A DNA stretch of 64,000 nt from Terriglobia bacterium (GTDB lineage: Bacteria > Acidobacteriota > Terriglobia > Versatilivoradales > Versatilivoraceae): positions 4,545,136 through 4,609,135 of the forward strand of contig OX638355.1 of the NCBI GenBank assembly GCA_951813285.1. Direction: 5' to 3'. Position 1 is the first letter of the stretch, and each line of letters starts with the position of its first letter. The position numbers and the translations under genes are program-made. Under the pieces are notes generated by a model. The model had not been told where the DNA came from. It made no database searches and was given only the letters and a program-made list of their open reading frames with translations. This document shows, piece by piece, positions 43,685-50,930 of the stretch.

Positions 43685-45574
43685 GTGGGTGACCGGTTCA
43701 GCCGAATTTGCCAGGCGGTGATGTTGCTGCTGGTCCTCTTCCTGGCTGCCTGCAACCTCTCGGACTACCGGCTTCCGGCCCATGACCGTGCCCCGCGGAA
43801 TCGGCCCATCCAGGTCCGGGAAGACAGCTACACCTCTTCTCAGGCCTGCCAGTCCTGCCATCCCCACAACTACAGCACCTGGTACGGCTCCTTCCACCGA
43901 ACCATGACCCAGGTGGCCGACGCCGATACGGTGGCGGGGCCCATCAACCAACCCTTCTCCTTTTTGGGCCAGACCTTTCGCCTGCTGCGACACGGTCGCG
44001 ACGTGTGGTTCCAGATGGACAACGCAGGCCCGGGCGGCCAGCCCCGCCGCCTTCGGCTGGCCATGATCACCGGCTCCCACCACATGCAGGTCTACTGGTA
44101 TGCGACCGGACACAGCCGCAAGCTGGGTCAGATTCCCTACATCTACCTGATCGAGGAACAGCAGTGGATTCCCCGCAACGCCACTTTCCTCACCCCGCCC
44201 GCGCCCGAGATCAAGTCGGCTCTGCCCGGCGCCTGGAACATGGCCTGCATCAAGTGCCACACCACCCAGGGGAAGACCCGTTCACCCGAGTGGGGACGCT
44301 CCAAGGTGGCCTTGACCGATTTGAGCTTCGATACCCGGGTGGCCGAGTTCGGCATCGCCTGCGAGGCCTGCCACGGGCCCGGCGAGGCCCACGTGCTGCT
44401 CAACCGCAATCCCTTGCGCCGCTACGGCTTTCACCTGAATGGGACCCCCGACCCCTCCATCGTTCAACCGGCTCGCCTCTCTCATCAACTCTCCTCCCAG
44501 GTCTGCGGCCAGTGTCATGCAATCCTGGAATTCTACGAGAAGGACGACTTCCAGCAGTGGTTGGACCACGGCTATCCCTTCCGGCCCGGCCAGGTGCTCT
44601 CGGAAAGCAAGCTGGTGGTGCGGCTCCAGGACAGGCTGCAGCCGCGGCTGCAGCAACTGGCCAAGCGCAAACCCACCTACTGGGAAGAGAAGTTCTGGTC
44701 GGACGGCATGGTTCGGGTCTCGGGGAGAGAGTACAACGGCCTGATCGAGACCCCCTGCTATCTGCGGGGGGAGTTGTCCTGTCTTTCCTGCCACGCCATG
44801 CACCAGTCGCCGGAGGATCCCCGGCCCCTGAGCCGGTGGGCCGTCGACCAGCTCAAGCCAGGCATGCGGGGCAACCAGGCCTGCCTGCAGTGCCATGACT
44901 CGGCTCGCTTCGACACCCCGGCCCATACCCACCACCCGCCGGCCTCCACTGGCAGCCGGTGCTACAACTGCCACATGCCCTACACCACTTACGGAATCCT
45001 CAAGGCCATCCGCAGCCACCAGATCGACACGCCCACGGTCCAGGCCAGTCTGCAAACCGGACGTCCCAACGCCTGCAACCAGTGTCACCTGGACAAGACC
45101 CTGGACTGGGCAGCTTCTCGCCTGGAAGCGTGGTACGATGTCCCCAAGCCCAAGCTATCCCGGGAGGAACGCTCGGTGGCGGCCTCCCTGTTGTGGCTGC
45201 TGCGCGGCGACGCCGGGCAGCGGGCCTTGATGGCCTGGAGCCTGGGGTGGGATTCGGCCCGCCAGGCTTCGGGATCGGACTGGATGCCGCCCTTCCTGGG
45301 ACAGCTCCTGGAAGACCCCTACGATGCCGTGCGCTTCATTGCCGCACGCTCCCTGAGGCGGTCGGAGGCCTTTGCCGACTGGAACTACGAATTCTTCGGC
45401 CCCACCCAGGTGAGGGAAGCGGCCCATCAAGAGGTTCTGAAGCGCTGGCGGGGCCTTCCCCATGAACCGGACAGGCCGGAGGTCCTCATCGATGCCGAGG
45501 GGGCCGTGCGCCGACATTTGCAGGAACGTTTGCTGCGCCAGCGGGACGACCGGGTCGTCAACCTGGCCGAATAA
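43685..45574 (+). CDS. Octahaem c-type cytochrome lipoprotein
   Basis: This is 629 residues from GTG 43685 (AGAGGGAGCGCTACG upstream). The longer open frame to 43604 runs into a dispersed repeat and was rejected. The signal VMLLLVLFLAAC is a lipobox (Cys about 23). There are eight CXXCH motifs: CQSCH, CIKCH, CEACH, CGQCH, CLSCH, CLQCH, CYNCH, CNQCH. Several extra His residues (HTHHPP, GSHHMQVYW) may be distal haem ligands. The C-terminal 150 residues are helical with HEAT-like repeats (PYDAVRFIAARSLRRSEAF). The layout recalls the cytochrome c554 / multihaem nitrite-metabolism superfamily, but no specific activity is assigned. It is followed by a small membrane protein that is probably cotranscribed. 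Confidence 0.9.
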   Translation: MGDRFSRICQAVMLLLVLFLAACNLSDYRLPAHDRAPRNRPIQVREDSYTSSQACQSCHPHNYSTWYGSFHRTMTQVADADTVAGPINQPFSFLGQTFRLLRHGRDVWFQMDNAGPGGQPRRLRLAMITGSHHMQVYWYATGHSRKLGQIPYIYLIEEQQWIPRNATFLTPPAPEIKSALPGAWNMACIKCHTTQGKTRSPEWGRSKVALTDLSFDTRVAEFGIACEACHGPGEAHVLLNRNPLRRYGFHLNGTPDPSIVQPARLSHQLSSQVCGQCHAILEFYEKDDFQQWLDHGYPFRPGQVLSESKLVVRLQDRLQPRLQQLAKRKPTYWEEKFWSDGMVRVSGREYNGLIETPCYLRGELSCLSCHAMHQSPEDPRPLSRWAVDQLKPGMRGNQACLQCHDSARFDTPAHTHHPPASTGSRCYNCHMPYTTYGILKAIRSHQIDTPTVQASLQTGRPNACNQCHLDKTLDWAASRLEAWYDVPKPKLSREERSVAASLLWLLRGDAGQRALMAWSLGWDSARQASGSDWMPPFLGQLLEDPYDAVRFIAARSLRRSEAFADWNYEFFGPTQVREAAHQEVLKRWRGLPHEPDRPEVLIDAEGAVRRHLQERLLRQRDDRVVNLAE

Positions 45575-45615
45575 CGCACCTCATCCCGAGAATATCGAAC
45601 GGGAGGCATTGAGCA

Positions 45616-46152
45616 GTGGAACCGGATTCAACCCCAACATCCGCTGAAATCGCCACGGCCACCTACCTCCGCCGCCACCTGCGCTTCGGTTGGTGGTCCC
45701 TGCTCTGCTTCCTGACCCTGGGAATCGTGCTGGAATCCCTGCACGGATTCAAGGTGGGCTGGTACCTGGACGTGGCCAACGAAACCCGGCGGTTCATGTG
45801 GACCCTGGCCCATGCACACGGAGTTCTGCTCTCCCTGGTCAACCTGGCCTTTGCGGTGACCTTGCCTCATTTGGCTGCAGACACGGTGCGCCTGGCTCGT
45901 TTGGCTTCACCCTGCTTGATGGGCGCCACCCTTTGCCTGCCGGGAGGATTTTTGCTGGGCGGGGTGGTGATCCACGGCGGCGACCCCGGACTGGGAATCC
46001 TGCTGGTTCCCGTCGGGGCGCTGTTCCTTTTCATTGCGGTTCTTCTGACCGCCCGCCGAGCCACGGCGTTGAGAAAACCGGCGTCGTCCCAAGGGCCGGA
46101 AGCAACCCCCTCCGGACCGCGAAAGCGGGAAGGTCGACGACGGCGCCGCTGA
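45616..46152 (+). CDS. Four-helix integral membrane protein
   Basis: This is 178 residues from GTG 45616 with GGGAGG upstream. Four hydrophobic segments (about residues 25-45, 62-82, 95-115, 120-140) are followed by a very basic C-terminus (GPRKREGRRRRR) that would be cytoplasmic. TLAHAHGVLLSLVNLAF contains two His in the second helix, which could bind haem b or a metal, but this is speculative. It starts 41 nt after the octahaem cytochrome gene, so it may anchor it or pass electrons to it. Confidence 0.72.
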   Translation: MEPDSTPTSAEIATATYLRRHLRFGWWSLLCFLTLGIVLESLHGFKVGWYLDVANETRRFMWTLAHAHGVLLSLVNLAFAVTLPHLAADTVRLARLASPCLMGATLCLPGGFLLGGVVIHGGDPGLGILLVPVGALFLFIAVLLTARRATALRKPASSQGPEATPSGPRKREGRRRRR

Positions 46153-46287
46153 GCCGGTGGTTGGACGGTCGTCCTCCTTGCCCCGAAACCTTGGCCCGGT
46201 GCGTACGACCTTCGCAGTTCATTGTGTAAAGGATGTGCCCGGCCAGTACCCGTCCAGTAGCGACCGCACTTGAATTGGATCAGACGG

Positions 46288-46527
46288 CTATAGCAGTTTG
46301 ATCAGAGCGACGGTGAGACTGACGTTGGCGACCACGACGGCGATGGCGGTCTTGAGCATGTCGGCTTTGACCTCGGCGATGGCGGCCTTGAGGTCGGCCT
46401 TGGTCGCGACTGAATCGTCGAAGGCCTCAACCATGGACTGGACAATGGCTTCGGCGTGCGCTTCGTCGATGCCGGCGGCCTTGAGTTTACGGCTGGCTTT
46501 CAGGGTGTCGAATACGGCGGTAGTCAT
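46288..46527 (-). CDS. DUF1640-like coiled-coil membrane peptide
   Basis: This is 79 residues. The N-terminal part (VFDTLKASRKLKAAGIDEAH) and VEAFDDSVATKADLKAAI form the helical coiled-coil pattern of DUF1640/CCDC90-like proteins. A single C-terminal transmembrane helix follows (KTAIAVVVANVSLTVALIKL). A weak ribosome binding site, GGAAAACACC, is present. A related truncated copy lies at 49183. Family members are small membrane proteins of unknown role. Confidence 0.7.
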   Translation of the reverse strand: MTTAVFDTLKASRKLKAAGIDEAHAEAIVQSMVEAFDDSVATKADLKAAIAEVKADMLKTAIAVVVANVSLTVALIKLL

Positions 46528-46610
46528 GGTGTTTTCCGTTGCCTATAGTTTAACACATACTCCGTCCCCCTCTGTGAAGGAAGCACGACTTTCAACTCGA
46601 ACGACAGAGG

Positions 46611-46636
46611 ATGCGGGCGGGACGCCCGCGCTCCCG
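46611..46636. repeat. GC-rich palindromic dispersed repeat
   Basis: GCGGGCGGGACGCCCGCGCTCC matches the 22063-22084 unit in inverse orientation. Confidence 0.6.
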
Positions 46637-46679
46637 GGGGGATCACTTCTCAATTGAGGGGTAGCGTGCGAGAAAGACA

Positions 46680-46703
46680 ATCCTGTGCATCCTGTTCATC
46701 CAT
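46680..46703 (-). repeat. Copy of the ATGGATG..CAGGAT leader repeat
   Basis: On the minus strand it reads ATGGATGAACAGGATGCACA followed by GGA, encoding MDEQDAQD before diverging. Another short AGGATGGACAGGAT lies at 46731. Confidence 0.55.
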
Positions 46704-46816
46704 GTTTGATCAAAATACATCGATAGAAAGGATGGACAGGATCTGGAAGCCTACGCCCATGGTAAGATTTGAAGGCAATCCCGTGAATTCAGGTTCCAAC
46801 CTTTGACCCGACTCCC

Positions 46817-48304
46817 GTGAATTCCCTCCACGCAAGAATTGCCATTGGGCTCCTTTGCCTGTGTGGTTTCCTGCTGGTGCAGGCTTCCCAAGGAGCTCAA
46901 GGCATGGACCCGCGTTTCCGCCAGGCGGTGGAGCAGGCCCAGGCCGGCAGGCTGGCCGAGGCGGAAATGTCGATCCGGTCCCTCCTGTCCGATCAGCCCT
47001 CCTCCGACGGCTATCGTCTGTTGGGTTTAATCTGTGAAAACCAGGGCAAGCTGGACCAGGCCGAGCAGGCCTATCGGGAGTCACTGACGCTCAATCCGGA
47101 GCTTGAATTCTCCAGGATCAGGTTGGGCATCGTCTACTGCAAGGGCAAGAAATACTCTCAATGCGTCGATTCCCTGCAGCCTCTCCAACCCCGGATCGAC
47201 GCCATTCCGGAGGCCCTCTACTACCTGTGCCAGGGCCTGTTTGAAACCGGGCAGACCACCCAGGCTCTACAGATCGCCGCCAAAATGGAACGGGCGTCCC
47301 AAGCCGACCCGCAATCCCTGTTGTCGGTTTGCCTGCTGCTGATAGAGAGGAATCTCTACCGGGAGTCGGTGCCCCTCCTGACCCGGAGCGTGGAACGCCT
47401 CCCCCGATCGGCCGAAGCCCACTACCTGCTTGCCCTGGCTCTATCTCGAACCGATCGGATCGACCGCACGGGGCCACTGCTGGACAAGGCCCTGCAGCTC
47501 CAGCCGGACCTGGTCCCGGCCCTGCTGCTTCAGGCCATGGGCCTGTTGGAAGCGAAGCAGCTCTCCGAAGCCAAACGGTCCCTCGGCAAGGTTTTGGAGC
47601 TACAACCGGAGGAGCCCAAGGCCATCTTTCTTCTGAGTAAGGTGATGATCGACGGCGGCGAGTACGCGCAGGCCGTTCGGAGCCTCAAGGGATTGACCGG
47701 CCGGTTCCCGGACGATCCCGACGTGCATCTGCTCCTGCTGAGCGCCTATCGCAAAGACGAGAACTATCAGAAGGCGTTTGAAACCTCGCTCCAACTGCTG
47801 GAGCGGTTTCCCAACTACCCCCTGGTCCTGTACAACGGCGGCCTGGATTTGGAGATCATGGGCCGATTCCAGGAAGCCGAGGCCCATCTCAGAAAGCTCC
47901 TCCCCATGATCCAAGGCGACCCGGAACTGATGGCCGGGGCCAGGCTGGGGCTGGCGAGGGTCCTGGCCCATCAGCAGAAGACCTCGGAGGCAACCGCCCT
48001 GTTTGAGGAGGCAATCCGCCTCAACCAGGGGGGGGTCCCGGCCCTGCAGGATTTAAGCGATATCTATTTGAAGGCCGGAGAATTCGAGAAGGCCCTGAAG
48101 CTGCTCAGGCAGGTGGTGGCGCAGGAGCCCAAGAGAAAGCAGGCCTACATCCAACTGGCCAAGGTGTTGAGGAGGCTGGGGAAGATCGAGGAGGCCAGAG
48201 AACAGGTCCGCATCTTTCAGCAACTGGACAAGACCGAGAAGGCAACTCCCAAGGGAAACCAAGCCCCGCAACGGGTGCGGCCTGCGTCAGGGGCGACTCA
48301 ATAG
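46817..48304 (+). CDS. Secreted TPR-repeat protein
   Basis: This 495-residue protein starts at GTG 46817. There is no good ribosome binding site, but the signal peptide (RIAIGLLCLCGFLLVQASQ) supports the start. From residue about 35 onward it is a nearly continuous TPR solenoid of roughly twelve units (AEAHYLLALALSRTDRIDRT, DVHLLLLSAYRKDENYQKAF, PALQDLSDIYLKAGEFEKAL), ending in a basic tail. CCCGTGAATTC occurs twice, at 46780 and spanning the start codon at 46814, a short direct repeat that could have arisen from a small duplication. It is likely periplasmic and a docking scaffold. Confidence 0.85.
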   Translation: MNSLHARIAIGLLCLCGFLLVQASQGAQGMDPRFRQAVEQAQAGRLAEAEMSIRSLLSDQPSSDGYRLLGLICENQGKLDQAEQAYRESLTLNPELEFSRIRLGIVYCKGKKYSQCVDSLQPLQPRIDAIPEALYYLCQGLFETGQTTQALQIAAKMERASQADPQSLLSVCLLLIERNLYRESVPLLTRSVERLPRSAEAHYLLALALSRTDRIDRTGPLLDKALQLQPDLVPALLLQAMGLLEAKQLSEAKRSLGKVLELQPEEPKAIFLLSKVMIDGGEYAQAVRSLKGLTGRFPDDPDVHLLLLSAYRKDENYQKAFETSLQLLERFPNYPLVLYNGGLDLEIMGRFQEAEAHLRKLLPMIQGDPELMAGARLGLARVLAHQQKTSEATALFEEAIRLNQGGVPALQDLSDIYLKAGEFEKALKLLRQVVAQEPKRKQAYIQLAKVLRRLGKIEEAREQVRIFQQLDKTEKATPKGNQAPQRVRPASGATQ

Positions 48305-48344
48305 GGTGAGCCGTTACCTGAAACAAACGAAAAAAGACAAAAGA

Positions 48345-48500
48345 AAAGAGCTATCCACGAAGGGCCACAGAGGACGACGAAGGGCCACTAAGTCGCTGAG
48401 GTCAACCGCGACGGCGTACCAAGGTCGCGAAGGGATTGTCGATTTCCGAATGTTTCACTCTCGTATGATCCGCCCGGTACGGCGGGGGCCGGGCTCGCGG
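48345..48500 (+). repeat. Composite CACGAAGGGCCAC / TTGTTTCA repeat, second copy
   Basis: AAGAGCTATCCACGAAGGGC, GGTCAACCGCGACGGCGTAC, GCGAAGGGATTGTCGATTTC, then TGTTTCACTCTCGTATGATC. Same order as 43130-43292, again just downstream of a gene end. Confidence 0.7.
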
Positions 48501-48589
48501 ACAAGCGGGAGTTTCCCAAAACGCGCCCGTCGGCTTTCAGAGAAGTTGCCCCCCGGATACCCTCCATCGCACCATCGGGACGCCCCACC

Positions 48590-48794
48590 CGGGAGCGCGG
48601 GCGTCCCGGCCGCATCCTCTCCCTTGGGTTGCCGCTCAGTATCCCTGCGATGGCACACCCGTCCACCGTGCCGGCGGGAACCGCATGGGCTCGGCTGAAG
48701 CAGAGCCCGGGCGTCTTTGCCGGTCGATCCGGGTCGAGGAGATGGTCGAGGCCTTGCCAGTGTTGTGCGGGCGGGACGCCCGCGCTCCCGGGTG
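48590..48794. repeat. Inverted pair of GC palindromes
   Basis: CCGGGAGCGCGGGCGTCCCG (48590) and GGGCGGGACGCCCGCGCTCC (48769) face each other about 180 nt apart. Confidence 0.55.
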
Positions 48795-48933
48795 GGCTTC
48801 CTCCCATGACGCCGCGACACCAACGTCACAATATTGCAGAAGCACCCGGGCGCCGCTCGTCATTGAAGGAGCTTCATCCCTATTCGTGTCTATTCGTGGT
48901 TCGTCTTCATTTCCAAAACGAAAACGGCTGGCT

Positions 48934-49083
48934 GTTCATCCTGTCTATCCTGCGCATCCATGTTCAATAAGTCGAAAACCGGTTTGGCAAGGCATGGCCC
49001 TTATTCCCGGCAGGACATGAAGATTCGTTGTTTCACCCTCGTATCATCCGTCCGGCAGGGCGGGGGCGGGACTTATTTGGATC
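48934..49083. repeat. Composite leader-hairpin repeat, second copy
   Basis: TCATCCTGTCTATCCTGCGC, ATCCATGTTCAATAAGTCGA, AAACCGGTTTGGCAAGGCAT, then TTGTTTCACCCTCGTATCAT and GGGCGGGGGCGGGACTTATT. It matches 43521-43667 unit by unit, including the AACCGGTTT palindrome. Confidence 0.7.
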
Positions 49084-49182
49084 GAGGGTTTTTCCTCTCG
49101 CGTCGGTCAAGGATCAGGTGACACTGAACCCATTTGCCGTCTGAAGCTCAATGGCCACAAGAGGCACAAAAACACAAAAAGT

Positions 49183-49377
49183 CTACAGCAGGAAGGATTT
49201 GAGAATGGGAAAGGCGACACAAGCCAGGACAACTCCGATCATCCACTTCAGCAACCTGATATCGCCCTTGACGATGGCGATTTCAGCCCTGGTGGAAGCG
49301 ATATCCTGCTTGAGTTCGGCCTTGACTTCGATGAGGTCGGCTTTGGTGGCGACCGTATCCTCGAAGGCCCCGGCCAT
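49183..49377 (-). pseudogene. Truncated DUF1640-like peptide gene
   Basis: This is 64 residues from ATG 49377: FEDTVATKADLIEVKAELKQ then a C-terminal helix (MIGVVLACVAFPILKSFLL). It is alignable with the protein at 46288 (VATKADL shared; upstream in-frame IVHTM matches IVQSM). It lacks the first ~30 residues of that protein, and no ribosome binding site precedes the ATG. It is probably a decayed copy, although a short functional peptide cannot be excluded. Confidence 0.5.
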
Positions 49378-49433
49378 GGTGTGAACGATCTTGGAGAAGG
49401 TTGTCCCTGAAGAATTTCCTGCGGCGCAGGCTC

Positions 49434-50888
49434 CTAGGCCACAATCTCCTTCATGACCCGGCCGCCCAAGTCGGTGAGGCGCTTGAAGCGGCCCGCGTGG
49501 TAGTAGGTGAGCCGCATGTCATCCAACCCCATCAGGTGCAGGATGGTGGCGTGGAGATCATGCAGGTGGTAGACGTTTTCGGCAGCCTCGATCCCCATTT
49601 CGTCGGTGTTGCCAACCACCGTTCCTCCCTTGATCCCACCGCCGGCAAACCAGGTCACCATGGCTTTCTCGTTGTGGTCGCGCCCGGGATGGGCCCGGAA
49701 GAAGGACATGTGATTGTCGGCGGTCCGCCCGAACTCGCCGCCCCAAACCACCAGGGTCTCGTCCAGCAAGCCTCTCTGCTTCAGGTCCTTCAATAAACCT
49801 GCTACAGGCTGATCGCTTTTGAGACCACAGCGCCGATGTCCCCCATCGATATCGGAATGGGAGTCCCAGCCTCCGCAATAGATCTGCACGAACCGCACGC
49901 CTCTTTCCACCATGCGTCGCGCCATCAGACAGCGGCGGGCCATGGGCTCGGCGATCTTGTCGTTCAACCCGTATAGCTCCTTGACCTTTTCGGGTTCCCG
50001 GTCGACGTCCAGGGCATCGGGGACGGCCATTTGCATGCGGAAGGCCAACTCGTAACTCTTCATCCGGCCCAGCAGAGCGCTGTTGCCGGGGTCCGAGTCG
50101 ATATAGCCCCGGTTGTAGTCGTTGATCAACCCCAGCGTCTCACTCTGCTGCTTCACGGTCACCCCACTGGGGGGCTTCAGATCCACGATGGGAACCCCCT
50201 GGGGGTTGATCAGCGTGCCCTGATAAGCCGTGGGCAGATAGGAGTTGGAGTAGTTGGCGATCCCGCCCTGGATTCCCCCGTCAGGCAGCACCACAAACCC
50301 CGGCATGTTCTGGTTCTCGGTGCCGAGGCCATAGACCAGCCAGGACCCCATGGAAGGAGCGGCGCCCGGCTCCTGCACCCCGGTGTTCATCAGAATAAAC
50401 CCGGTCGGATGGCTATTGGAGTTGGTATGCAGGGAACGCACCACGGCAATGTCATCCACGCAAGTGGAAAGGTGAGGAAAAATCTCCGAGACTTCCATCC
50501 CGCACTGACCGTGTTTGGCAAACTTGAAGGGGCTGCCTACGTAAATCCGCTTCTCCAGGCTCCCATAAATGCGGGTGATGGGCGTGCCGTGGTACTTGGC
50601 CAGAATCGGCTTGGGGTCGAAGGTGTCCATCTGGCTGGGAGCGCCGGCCATGAAGAGGAAGATGCAGGCCTTGGCCTTGGGAGCGAAATGGGGAGCCTTG
50701 GCAGCCAGAGGGTTCCCCGCCGGGATCCCCTTGGCCAGCAGGCCATCCCGGGCCAGCATGTAGGACAGGGCGGTCCCTCCGATCCCTCGGCCCATACGGA
50801 ACAGGAAGTCCCTGCGCCCCACGTCCCCTGACCTGGGATCCTGGACCTCGACGTCCCCACATTGATTGAATTGCGGTTTGATCAGCAT
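49434..50888 (-). CDS. DUF1501-domain secreted protein
   Basis: This 484-residue protein has a Tat signal: GRRDFLFRMGRGIGG at about residues 24-38. The DUF1501 domain (sulfatase-like fold) fills the rest: IFLFMAGAPSQMDTFDPKP, VRSLHTNSNSHPTGF, WGGEFGRTADN. These proteins almost always pair with a PSD1/DUF1553 gene, as here, with PSD1 42 nt upstream on the same strand. The function of the pair is not experimentally known; roles in degrading complex organic matter have been proposed. Confidence 0.93.
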   Translation of the reverse strand: MLIKPQFNQCGDVEVQDPRSGDVGRRDFLFRMGRGIGGTALSYMLARDGLLAKGIPAGNPLAAKAPHFAPKAKACIFLFMAGAPSQMDTFDPKPILAKYHGTPITRIYGSLEKRIYVGSPFKFAKHGQCGMEVSEIFPHLSTCVDDIAVVRSLHTNSNSHPTGFILMNTGVQEPGAAPSMGSWLVYGLGTENQNMPGFVVLPDGGIQGGIANYSNSYLPTAYQGTLINPQGVPIVDLKPPSGVTVKQQSETLGLINDYNRGYIDSDPGNSALLGRMKSYELAFRMQMAVPDALDVDREPEKVKELYGLNDKIAEPMARRCLMARRMVERGVRFVQIYCGGWDSHSDIDGGHRRCGLKSDQPVAGLLKDLKQRGLLDETLVVWGGEFGRTADNHMSFFRAHPGRDHNEKAMVTWFAGGGIKGGTVVGNTDEMGIEAAENVYHLHDLHATILHLMGLDDMRLTYYHAGRFKRLTDLGGRVMKEIVA

Positions 50889-50930
50889 CAGTGCCCCACT
50901 CTTTCGCAGACTGCGAATGAACTCCTTCGC

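Larger units (their letters stand above)
48305..49182. other. Intergenic region built mostly of dispersed repeats
   Basis: No gene is supported in 880 nt. In order it carries a composite CACGAAGG/TTGTTTCA repeat, two inverted GC palindromes (48590-48616 and 48766-48794) and a leader-hairpin composite (48934-49083). Confidence 0.7.
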
